Positions 1-8,674 of a stretch of DNA of 64,000 nt are shown here, one piece after another. The notes beneath the pieces are model-generated. The model saw only the letters and a list, made by a program, of their open reading frames with translations. It made no database searches and was not told the DNA's origin. Source of the stretch: Gracilariopsis chorda (Eukaryota > Rhodophyta > Florideophyceae > Gracilariales > Gracilariaceae); contig NBIV01000121.1 in assembly GCA_003194525.1 (NCBI GenBank), forward strand, positions 62,001-126,000, given 5' to 3'. A program made the position numbers and the translations under genes. Numbering within the stretch: position 1 is the stretch's first letter; the number at the start of each line of letters is the position of its first letter.

Positions 1-75
1 CGTTGTGCCTAATCGCGGGATTCTCATGCTCCATTGTGAATTGACACGAAACTGTGACATGGCTGTAAGCCATTA

Positions 76-2148
76 CAGGGGGGTCTCGATATAGTGCTTA
101 ATGGAATAGTGCCACCTACAGCATTGTGCCACCACAATCGCTTGGCAAGAAAATGGCGGGATTTGAGGAGTTTCGTTACCAACTGCTGAAAACTCTCATC
201 AGTGCGCAAAAAATGAATCGTTCTTCGCACCAATGCCTCTCTTGAAGCTCTACATAGAACAGCCACTGCCGTGACAGATTCTGTCTGAAGAGCACAATCA
301 TTCACCTCACTAATGCAGACCTAACATCCCCTTCCGAAGCACAAACGTACTTGACTAAAAGTCTCTCAGCAGGTCAATGCAGATCAGCAGCTTACCACCG
401 GCACTAATGCCGCATTCATTATGCATCAGTACAAGATCTCGCGCCGTTTGATAACAGAACTTCGGCGCAATGCTCTTTTGCTGAATCAACATGCAGAGGG
501 TACCACTATTACTTCTAATCGCAAATCAACCACACCACTTGCATTCCCGATGATTGAAGAGCAGCTACTCAAATTTGTACACTTTGCATGGTCGTGCAAA
601 ATGCCAGTTACACAGTCTGTGCTTAAACACACAGCGCTGATGACACGAAACAAACTTTGCGAAAAGCTGTTTGGCGCAGAAGCAGACAACTATCAGACAC
701 TAATGAAGTTTAAAGCCTCAATCGGGTGGGTCCAGCAGTTCTTCAAATGGTATTCTTTGCGGTTAGTTGCCTTCCATAGGGAGGATGGTAGTGTTCCCTC
801 CGCACTTGTTGCGAACAAAATGAAGCAAATACGGGAGAAACTTGGGAGCTTCGATATCGACTGCATTTACAACGTCGATGAAACTGGTCTGTTCTTCAAA
901 CTGCTGCCTCGTAGAATGACCATTTCTGATTACGAAAATCACAAAACGGTTCGTGGTACGAAGGCATTGAAAAGCAAGGAACCAATCAGTGCATATGTTT
1001 GCACCAATCGAGATGAAACACAAAAGCTTCCAATGGCAACTATCGGTAAGTCAAAGAATCTTAGGTTCTTTCGTCTAGGTAGGCCTCCTGTGCCATACTA
1101 TAGTCAAAGAAATGCTTTTCGGATACTGTTAAATTCAAGTGCTGGGTTTATGAGATATTTTTACCACATGTAAGAAAGGTAAATTTTCGAAAGTGTGTTT
1201 CGTTGATGGATAACTGTGAGCCACATGAAACGGATATAGTTGACAGCAGAAGACGAGTGACTATTATGAAGTTGCCGCCCGACTGTACTGCATTGCCTCA
1301 GCCTATGGACTTAGGATTTATATCGGCTTGGAAGATAAAGTACCGTATTCGTCTCCTTTACGATATTTTTGCGACTATTGAGACGACACAGAAGCACAGG
1401 GAAAGTTCAAGAGCTTCGATAGCTAGAATTCGTGTGATGGAGGAAGTTTTTGACCCTCAATTACTTGATGTATCTATAATAGTTAAGAAAGCGTGGGAAA
1501 CGTATCACAGGCAACTTTGGCTCGTTTTTGGGTGAACGCAAATGTTATTCCGGTGTATCACGTTTCAAAAGTGTTACGGAGCGAAGGCAAGATGCTTGGT
1601 CACGGTAATAGAGAGAATTTTGGAGCATATTGCAAATGCACTTGAATGGCTAAGTTTGAGTTGGGGTTGTCGTGATCCTTTTCACAAACAAATGTTAGAC
1701 GTTGTTGCAGAGAAAGACGTCTCAAAATGGGTCACGATTGTAGATAATTTAAGTGTTTAAGCAGCAATGGTTGGAGATGTGTTGCAGTTTGAGAATGTGA
1801 GAGACAATAACGTATCCCAAACAATCGAAACGGATTCTGATGACGACGGTGACTATTTTTTTTGCAAGCGGCTGCCTCCTGAATCTATAATTATTGATCG
1901 CATAGCTGAATTGCAGCGTTGGGCGTTTGAAAGTAACTGAGGCGATGTTGGTTGTTGTTTGCAGCAGGTGAGTCTTGGATTTGTCCGCGCCAAACGTGGC
2001 GAGATTTCAACTCGCAGTCGACAGTTGCTGATCATGAAATGCTTTAGATATCTGCTGCCGTTTTGTTTGAACTCTGTAGTGCGCAATTCGGTATAGTGCC
2101 GAGTAAATACCTTTTTACGGGGGTAGCACTATATCGTAGTACCCTCTG
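76..2148 (+). mobile_element. Tigger/pogo-like DNA transposon, complete ends
   Basis: Both ends start with CAG and share an imperfect terminal inverted repeat of 23-24 bp; the best conserved part is CGATATAGTGCT at 87-98 and its complement at 2125-2136. Each end is flanked by TA (74-75 and 2149-2150), the usual pogo/Tigger target duplication. The inside holds a broken CENP-B-type DDE transposase in the forward direction. The ends look intact but the enzyme does not, so the copy could move only with an enzyme supplied in trans. The element lies just outside the left peroxidase arm. Confidence 0.85.
421..1760 (+). pseudogene. Broken pogo/Tigger (CENP-B-like) DDE transposase
   Basis: The first frame (421 to about 1110) has the family block YNVDETGLFFKLLP, containing the first catalytic Asp, then VRGTKALKSKEPISAYVC and LPMATIGKSKN. 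Near 1110-1120 the frame shifts by one base. Reading on in the new frame gives SDTVKFKCW and then MDNCEPHETDI (second catalytic Asp) and LPPDCTALPQPMDLGFI, all typical of this family. That frame stops at 1533-1535, and recognisable tail sequence (DPFHKQMLDVVAEKD) follows to about 1760. The enzyme would cut and paste the surrounding element at TA sites. One frameshift plus later stops make it inactive. Family assignment is firm; the exact break point is approximate. Confidence 0.85.
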
Positions 2149-2243
2149 TACCAAACCCGACAGCAAAATTTGCTAATTTAATTTTGCAGCACAGCCGTAG
2201 AAACTTCGACATTCGGTCAATTCTGCAACCACTCATATTGGCG

Positions 2244-2413
2244 TGGAACACTACTTTCTTCTTCAGAAGAAGAAAGTAATGTTCCACTACTGTTCCACAA
2301 GTGTACAACTGATATTGCCGTGGAATACTACTTTCTTCTTCCGGAGAAGAAAGTAGTTGCGGAATTGACGCATCATCTACTGTTCTGCTTCGGAAGAAGA
2401 AAGTAGTGTTCCA
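2244..2413. repeat. Cluster of short palindromes built on ACTACTTTCTTCTTC
   Basis: A near-perfect 43-bp palindrome (2244-2286) has arms TGGAACACTACTTTCTTCTT and its complement. A perfect 31-bp palindrome follows at 2327-2357 around CCGG, and a third half-copy lies at about 2391-2413. The right arm of the large repeat has a single related half-copy near 63900-63925, so this cluster seems to have expanded in the left arm. Function unknown; it may be the ends of a small foldback element. Confidence 0.6.
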
Positions 2414-2554
2414 CCGCAATATGAGTGATTGCGGAATTGATGGATCATCTAATTTTCTCCCAATGCTCCTTTTTGTTTGCTTTTGTAACTGAGAGATTAA
2501 TGGACCGTCTCTAACAAGCGCTTGCACTCCGCTGATATAAGCTGTTTATATGTA

Positions 2555-2795
2555 CAGGGAGGGTGCTCAATATCGCACTCTCCAGTTCGGCATACCGGCA
2601 ACATCTCACTCTCGAGTGCGGCATACCGTCAGTATTGCACGCCCTGGAGGCTTGGCACAGTACCTCAACGTGTATTAGTTTTCTACAAGACAGCATCTGA
2701 AGATCAGTAAAATTGGTTTCCTGAGGAACGCACTCCGTCATTACCGCACAATCAGTTCGCTGCACGGGGGATGCGATATGGACGGGACCCCACTG
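2555..2795. mobile_element. 241-bp pogo/Tigger-type MITE
   Basis: The insert starts CAGGGAGGGTGC and its far end, read in reverse complement, starts CAGTGGGGTCCC; both then run into ATATCGCA, giving an imperfect inverted repeat of about 24 bp. TA flanks both sides (2553-2554 and 2796-2797). The matching place in the right arm (about 63800) has a single TA and no insert, so this is a clean filled and empty site pair. There is no coding capacity. CAG ends with TA duplication match the pogo/Tigger superfamily, as in the larger element upstream. Confidence 0.8.
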
Positions 2796-3124
2796 TACAC
2801 CATCGCTCCGCGCTGTACTGTACGCGTTCACGATCCCCAGCTTGCATGCTACCATCCGCCTTCTGTCACCACATATTACTGAAGCTAAACTCTTTTATCA
2901 TGTACAGCTGTTTGAAAAGCATCTTCACTGAGGTACCTTCCCCCGCCCACCTTGGGGCACCTTCTGTCCATCAACCACAGCTTCATTCATGGCCAACCCT
3001 ACCACCTCTCGTTCACACCCCCGCGGCATGCCGCCTTTTCAGACGGTAACAAAGCATTTGCAATTTCGTGAATCTTCGAAACGACCTCAATGAATCTCCT
3101 ACTTCCTCTCCATCACAATCTTTC

Positions 3125-3132
3125 TATAAAAG
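3125..3132 (+). promoter_or_regulatory. TATA box of peroxidase gene A, left copy
   Basis: TATAAAAG lies 125 bp before the ATG and is followed by a pyrimidine-rich leader that includes a short CAG run. The same box is present at the same distance in the right copy. Homology to the right arm is nearly complete here and falls off about 65 bp further upstream. Confidence 0.65.
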
Positions 3133-3256
3133 CCCTCCCAACACCCCCCACGCTCGTCTCTATTCACCATCTCCATCGCAAAGCACGAGTCTCAACAGCA
3201 GCAGCAGCTTTCTCATTTCATAACACTCTTAAATCGCTTCGCATTCTCTCGTTCAG

Positions 3257-4945
3257 ATGATCAAGCTCATCTCCATTCTCGTCATCACCGCACTTGCCGC
3301 AACGGCGCTTGCGCAAGCTCCCCGCCGAGCTGGTCGTGGAAGCTCTTTTCTGTTCTCCCGAGGCCCAAGACGAGCATCAACCAGAGCCGACGTCAGTCCA
3401 GAATGTGTCGGCATCACCGTCCGTACTCTCACAGGCTTCTGCACAAACGACGGCGATCCAACTCTAGGAGAGGCTGGTCGCGCCCAATCGAGCTACTTAA
3501 ACGTTGACAATGCTGAACCAGAAGATACCGGCTTGCCGAGTGCCAGATTGGTCTCCAATACCGTCAGTGCCCAGGAAGGTCCCACTACCAACTCCCAAGG
3601 ACTTAATGAGTTGTTCACGTTCTTCGGTCAGTTTGTTGATCATGACTTCGCTTTGTCCCCGTTCGCTGAGCCGCGTGAGCGTTTTGATATTGAAGTGCCC
3701 GCAGATGATCCAGAGCTCTCGGTGCCGTATTTGGAATTCTTCCGATCGGAACGGGAGCGGGTTGATGAATCTTCTTCCGCGGTGCGTCCGATTACCGCTA
3801 TCACCTCCGCTCTCGATCTCAGTAACGTCTACGGCAGTGACGAAGAGCGCAATCAGTTCTTGAGGGTTCCCAATTCATGCCTGCTCAAAACTTCGGGAAA
3901 CAACCTCTTGCCGCGAAACACAGGCGGTTATGTGAACGTGCCCACTACTACCGACGAGTTCTTCATTGCGGGAGATGTTCGAGCAAACGAAACCCCTATG
4001 TTAACTGCCATGCACACCATTTGGGTTCGTGAACATAACCGTCTCTGTGGGGTTCTCGATGGAGCGTTCCCCGACGCAGACCCGGCGCAGCAGTATGAAA
4101 CAGCCAGAGCTATCAACATCGCGGAGTATCAGAAGATCATATATGAAGAATGGTTGCCCGCTATTCTGGGCCCTCTGAATCTTCGTCCCTACGAGGGATA
4201 TCGCAGAGCCGTTGATCCTACGATTAGTGTAGAATTCACCACGGCTGGATTCCGACTCGGTCACACTCTCGTCGGTGAAAACGTTCAGCGTGTCACTGAC
4301 AGTGGAAGATTTCTTGACCCCATCCCTGCAGAGGATATGTTCTTCCTCAAAAGCGATCGAATCACCAACCGAGAAATTGAACGCGTGATACGTGGAGCTT
4401 CTGCGTTCCCTGCCCAGGAATTTGACGAGAAGGTTGTAGACACGTTGCGTAACTTCCTGTTCGAGAATGTTGAAGAAGAGGAAGGATTTGATTTGGTCGC
4501 GCTCAACTTGCAACGAAGCCGCGATCACAACGTTCCCAAGTACAATGACCTGAGAGAGTTCTTGCGCGGAAACCGTGCCACTAACTTCCGTGAAATCTCT
4601 GGTAACGCAGAAACGAGAGCCAAACTGAGAGAGGCATACGGTACTGTGGATAATGTTGAGGCTTGGATTGGGCTTGTTTCCGAGAGAAAGCCTGCTGGCG
4701 CTGGTGTTGGCAGGACTCTTGGACGACTGTTGAGGAGAGAGTTCGGACGTCTGAGGAATGGAGACCAGTTCTTCTATGAGAGACGTAACACAATCTCGCC
4801 TGAAGTGTTCCAGCAACTCAATACCCTCGAAGCGGAGCTTTTCATTGACGATTTCCTCTTCAATAGAATTCTGCTTCGAACCACTTCCATTTCGGCCCAA
4901 AATCTACGAAGGCGTCGTAATGCATTCTTGATTTCATCTAGATAA
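3257..4945 (+). CDS. Secreted animal-type haem peroxidase, gene A left copy
   Basis: A 562-residue intact protein. Residues 1-19 are a signal peptide (MIKLISILVITALAATALA, likely cut before QAP), so it is probably exported to the wall or apoplast. Haem peroxidase landmarks occur in order: GQFVDHD with distal His129; the calcium-loop-like stretch LDLSNVYGSDEER near 187-199; REHNR with distal Arg258; FRLGHTLV with proximal His336; and LNLQRSRDHN near 417-425. This is the peroxidasin/peroxinectin superfamily, which uses hydrogen peroxide to oxidise halides or organic substrates; the substrate cannot be read from sequence. No introns and no membrane anchor are seen. It faces gene B across a 1.9-kb spacer. 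It differs from its right-arm copy at seven residues, all between 443 and 522. The ATG is chosen because it starts the signal peptide and follows a TATA box. Confidence 0.96.
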   Translation: MIKLISILVITALAATALAQAPRRAGRGSSFLFSRGPRRASTRADVSPECVGITVRTLTGFCTNDGDPTLGEAGRAQSSYLNVDNAEPEDTGLPSARLVSNTVSAQEGPTTNSQGLNELFTFFGQFVDHDFALSPFAEPRERFDIEVPADDPELSVPYLEFFRSERERVDESSSAVRPITAITSALDLSNVYGSDEERNQFLRVPNSCLLKTSGNNLLPRNTGGYVNVPTTTDEFFIAGDVRANETPMLTAMHTIWVREHNRLCGVLDGAFPDADPAQQYETARAINIAEYQKIIYEEWLPAILGPLNLRPYEGYRRAVDPTISVEFTTAGFRLGHTLVGENVQRVTDSGRFLDPIPAEDMFFLKSDRITNREIERVIRGASAFPAQEFDEKVVDTLRNFLFENVEEEEGFDLVALNLQRSRDHNVPKYNDLREFLRGNRATNFREISGNAETRAKLREAYGTVDNVEAWIGLVSERKPAGAGVGRTLGRLLRREFGRLRNGDQFFYERRNTISPEVFQQLNTLEAELFIDDFLFNRILLRTTSISAQNLRRRRNAFLISSR

Positions 4946-6860
4946 CTTTTAATGAATCTATACATCCTTACGATGTGCTCACTCGATAGAACCGTCTTCG
5001 TACCAAGAACATTACGATACCGATGAGTAAAAAAGTACTGCGTGATTCTTGAAATAATCAAAGCGGAACAGTCATACAACCAACCAGCATAAGAGCGACG
5101 GGATTTGCTCAGTTGTTTTATTCGCTTTTCCTGCGTTCGTGATGATGAAAGCGGCAGTACAATGCCTCTGGTTGCAGGTTTCACATTGATGTCAAAGTGC
5201 CACGCGGAACTTGTGTGGCACCAAATTCAAGTTGGGCACAGCATGCACACCGTTGCTCACTAGACATCTTGAACAGAAATGACTTGAAAAGAGCGCAATA
5301 GATACAGATTCAATTTTGACTGAACAAAAAGGGATCAATGACTGTAATACCAATCGACCAACATCTCGGCAAAGGTGCGGGTACTGACGATCTCTACGAT
5401 GAGGGGCCCATTTGCGCTGGCACAGTGGTAAGCGCAATCCGTAAGAAGTAACTCTTTAATTCCGAAGCTAGGATAGCGAATAGGGTAGCGTAGGGTAAAC
5501 CCAGAAGAGCAGTTAAGCGGCGGAGGTTACAACCAAATGGGTAAGCGAGTACAAAGTCTGTCTTTAGTTTTGTACAAGGAGTTAACAGTACGCGGGGCAG
5601 CTCTACGTGTACCTATATAACGGTGCAAACCGACCGTTCCAGTTTGCTTGAGAACCCGCGTTGGACTCATATGGGACAGATATGTCCAAATGAGGTATAC
5701 TTGTAGCCCGTGCTGGTTCACCATGGTGCTGCTGCATGCTTTCCCTTTTCCAAGGATCCCTCACCAACACTGTAGCTATCAAAAAAAAAATGTTCCGCAG
5801 TTCTTTAAACACTGTTCAATTTGCCTTTCCGTATATTGACTGCATTCTACAGTTTTGTAGTGGAAAAAACTTTCCTGATGCAGAATGTTCTATATACGAT
5901 CATAATGCTAACGAAGGGCAAATGGTGTCCTATCGTTTTCGATACAGCATATTTCAGGCACGTCCCGGGGAAAAGCAACAATACCTCGGTGTTCTCCTCT
6001 TAGCAACGCAGTCGACTTTCTATGCCTCTTCAGTTGGTGATGTTCACAGGTGAGCTAGCTTAAGACCTCTTTGGCGCCCATCTCGTCAGTCTGAGAAGTT
6101 TGTTTACTTTTTCGCATATGCAATCATCCTTTAACACTGATCACGAAAGTAAGAGAAAATGGTGTGCAAAGTCGTGGAGTTCTCCTTTTCCGGGGAACTC
6201 CAAGATATTTACGCCTTTATAGCAAACTACAAACTAGCTGGAGGACACAACGGACCCAGAGGTTGTGACTTCCAACGGCTAGAAAAGCCACTACAAGTAA
6301 TAGACTAGCTTGTCTAGTGCCGCAGACGCAACTCTATTGCCTTCAACTAGCCTTTAGTGTTACACATCCAACAAGAGAGGAAATTGTATGTGACTACAGT
6401 CTTCTGACTCTTTTTGTGCAGCAACCTACAAGTTGTGACTTCTTGATATGATGCATTTTACGCAAAACTATCTTCTGAATTGGCTCCTGCGGTTTACCTC
6501 CGAGCTACGCTTTTTTTGTAGTGACCACAAAGACTTGCTCAATACTAATCGTGATATTTTTAAGCGGCCATTATGATGATCAAGTGAGGCCTTAGCTATA
6601 CACACTGATGAACAGACAGCTCACCTGTCTGTAAATAAGTATGTAAAACGACGAATGTACAAATGATCTGTGCAGATAACTCAAATACGTCCACTAAGAA
6701 TTCACATGTATTTACAGTTTTGTAGTCCAACGATAGGGAAGAGAACAATACAGTCACTTTGACCCCCTTTCTATCACCAAGCTTGCGTTATTATGACAGT
6801 ATCCAATGGATATCAAACGTTGATATTTGAGCCCATTGAGCACATATTTCGTAAAGCAAC
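4946..6860. other. Convergent intergenic spacer between genes A and B
   Basis: Holds the 3' ends of both genes and no convincing coding sequence. Short open frames here are not kept between the two arms: an A run of 10 at 5781-5790 is 9 in the other copy, which changes the frame of the longest one. A small hairpin lies at about 6176-6201 (GGAGTTCTCC and GGGGAACTCC). The spacer is almost identical in the right arm (59737-61650), although non-coding sequence should drift fastest, which points to recent homogenisation. Confidence 0.8.
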
Positions 6861-8531
6861 TTAAATGATGAAGGCGTTGCTATCAACATCGAGCAGTTCC
6901 GGATTGATGTCAGTGTTCCTCAGCAAAATGCGGTTAAACAATGGGTCATCAGAGAAAATCTCATTTTCAATACCATCAATTCGGTTCAAGGCACGGCGCG
7001 GAATCTGGTTGCGTTCCTTGTAGAAGAACTGGTCACCATCACGAAGTCGTTCAAATTCAGTCACCAAAAGTGCCTCCAAAGTGCGACCAACGCCAACACC
7101 ATTGTTCTTATCCTCCGCCATAAGTCCGATCCAAGCTTCCACATTGTCCACATCGCCGTAGGCTACTTCAAGATTGGCGCTCGTGGTGGGATTGCTGGAG
7201 ATTTCGTCGAAGCTTGATACTCGGCTGCCAAGGAAGAACTCCCTCAGCTCATTGAACTTGGGCACATTATGATCGCGACTACGTTGCAAGTTAAGCGCGA
7301 TCAAATCAAAGCCTTCCTCTTCCTCAACGTTCTCGAACAGAAAGTTTCTCAACACATCAACGGCACGTTCATCGAATTCCTCAGCGACATTTTTCGAAGC
7401 GCCACGGAGGAAGTTTTCAATTTCGTCGTTGGTAATTTCAGAAGCGCGAACGAAGAACTGATCCTCCGAGGGGCGAGAGGGAAGACTGTTCCCATTGTTA
7501 TCAACGCGGGCAACGTCGGTTCCAACCATGGTATGTCCGAGACGAAACCCGGCAGTCGTGAACTCGAGACTGATAGTGGGGTCGACATTCCTGTCGTGTC
7601 CATTGTAGTTGGAGAGTCGTCTGGAGCCGAGGATGGCTGGTAGCCATTCCTCATAGATAACCTTTTGATATTCGGCAATGGTGATGGCGCGGGCGATTTC
7701 ATACTGGTTCCTCGGGCTCCTGTTACTGAAGAGTTGTTCCACTTCCTCGCAAATGCGGTTGTGTTCGCGCACCCAAATAGTATGCATAGCGGTGAGCATA
7801 GGAGTTTCATTGGAACGAGTATCGCCGGCGAAGAAGAACTCGTTGGATGTGGAGGGCGAGTTAATAAAATTTTCCTCGTTAAGAGGGAGAAGATTGCCAG
7901 GAGAGATCTTGAGACGGCATGAATCAGGAACTCTTAGACCGATATTACGTTCCTCATCGGAACCATAAACATTTGACAAATCAAGAGCGGAAGTCAAAAC
8001 AGTGATAGGACGCAGATTCGAAGAGCTAGTAAGGGTTGCACGTTGGGAGCGTACAAACTCAAGCTCATCCACATCAAGCTCGGGATCGTTTTCGGGAACT
8101 TCAATGTTCTGCTGCTCCCGCGGATCACTGAACGGAGACAAGGCGAAATCATGATCAATGAACTGGCCCATAAAAGTGAACATGTCATTAAGACCCTGTG
8201 CATTAATGGTGCGGCCTTCCTGTTCGGAGACGGTATTAGAGATGAAACGTGGACTTGGGAGGCCCATGTCATTGAACTCGGCGGTGTCGACGTCGAGATA
8301 ACTGAACTGGGGACGTCGGGCTTCTCCCAGAATGGGATCGGATACGGAAGTACAGCGCCCAGCTATAGAACGGGTTCGGAGACTTCGACACTCGCCACTG
8401 ACTCCGTTGGATCTGCGTGCTGGGCGAAGCGGGCGGGTCATGCTCGCTCCGCGACCCCTGCGACGGGGCGCCTGTGCCGTGACGACGGTCACATAGATCA
8501 AAAAGGCGACAAAAATGAGGAGTTTATTCAT
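6861..8531 (-). CDS. Secreted animal-type haem peroxidase, gene B left copy
   Basis: A 556-residue intact protein. The ATG at 8531 opens a signal peptide (MNKLLIFVAFLIYVTVVTA, then QAPRR). The frame stays open upstream to about 8672, but that stretch is promoter: it starts at GTG and reads poorly in the right copy. Motifs: GQFIDHD with distal His127, LDLSNVYGSDEER, REHNR with Arg255, FRLGHTMV with proximal His333, and LNLQRSRDHN. It is clearly a paralogue of gene A, sharing all catalytic blocks. It differs from its right-arm copy at eight positions; five lie in residues 2-24, then 57, 209 and 479, so the difference is concentrated at the start of the gene. Confidence 0.95.
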   Translation of the reverse strand: MNKLLIFVAFLIYVTVVTAQAPRRRGRGASMTRPLRPARRSNGVSGECRSLRTRSIAGRCTSVSDPILGEARRPQFSYLDVDTAEFNDMGLPSPRFISNTVSEQEGRTINAQGLNDMFTFMGQFIDHDFALSPFSDPREQQNIEVPENDPELDVDELEFVRSQRATLTSSSNLRPITVLTSALDLSNVYGSDEERNIGLRVPDSCRLKISPGNLLPLNEENFINSPSTSNEFFFAGDTRSNETPMLTAMHTIWVREHNRICEEVEQLFSNRSPRNQYEIARAITIAEYQKVIYEEWLPAILGSRRLSNYNGHDRNVDPTISLEFTTAGFRLGHTMVGTDVARVDNNGNSLPSRPSEDQFFVRASEITNDEIENFLRGASKNVAEEFDERAVDVLRNFLFENVEEEEGFDLIALNLQRSRDHNVPKFNELREFFLGSRVSSFDEISSNPTTSANLEVAYGDVDNVEAWIGLMAEDKNNGVGVGRTLEALLVTEFERLRDGDQFFYKERNQIPRRALNRIDGIENEIFSDDPLFNRILLRNTDINPELLDVDSNAFII

Positions 8532-8674
8532 GTTACGAGCGCTTGTTGAGTAAAGTGAGGAAAGAAAGGAATGGCCTGAGATGAGGATAAGCGAGAGCCT
8601 GGAGCGCAGCAGATGTTGGAGAGCTTTATGTAGTTGATCGCCGGGCTTGATATTCACTGGACCCTTCTTCACGG
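8532..8674 (-). promoter_or_regulatory. Promoter region of gene B, left copy
   Basis: On the reverse strand a TATA-like TACATAAAG lies about 100 bp before the ATG. Further up is a 16-bp block, CCGTGAAGAAGGGTCC (8659-8674), that is exactly kept before the right copy although nearby sequence has drifted. Beyond it are looser shared patches around TACGTCA and around GCATCAGCTGCT. The block is a candidate regulatory site; no factor can be named. Confidence 0.5.

Larger units (their letters stand above)
2226..8674. repeat. Left arm of large inverted repeat (peroxidase A-B pair)
   Basis: This segment is homologous, in reverse orientation, to 57914-63935. The core from about 3062 to 8430 is nearly identical by eye, with ATG-to-ATG distances of 5,274 and 5,273 bp in the two arms. 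Outside the core homology continues but drops: from about 2226 to 3061 on one side, and through the gene B signal peptide and promoter (about 8430-8674) on the other. A 241-bp MITE interrupts this arm only. The arm contains two convergent genes and a shared 1.9-kb spacer. Confidence 0.93.

Noticed and set aside
4001-4900. 299-residue reverse frame across gene A (and its twin at 61696-62595)
   Set aside because: It is antisense to a conserved peroxidase domain; its openness follows from codon use of gene A, and it has no motif of its own.
5736-6053. Forward frame in the convergent spacer
   Set aside because: A one-base change in the homopolymer breaks its equivalent in the right arm, and no motif is seen.
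8532-8672. Upstream extension of gene B (KKGPV...)
   Set aside because: It starts at GTG, reads differently in the two copies and covers the TATA-like site and the 16-bp promoter block; the signal peptide begins at the inner ATG.
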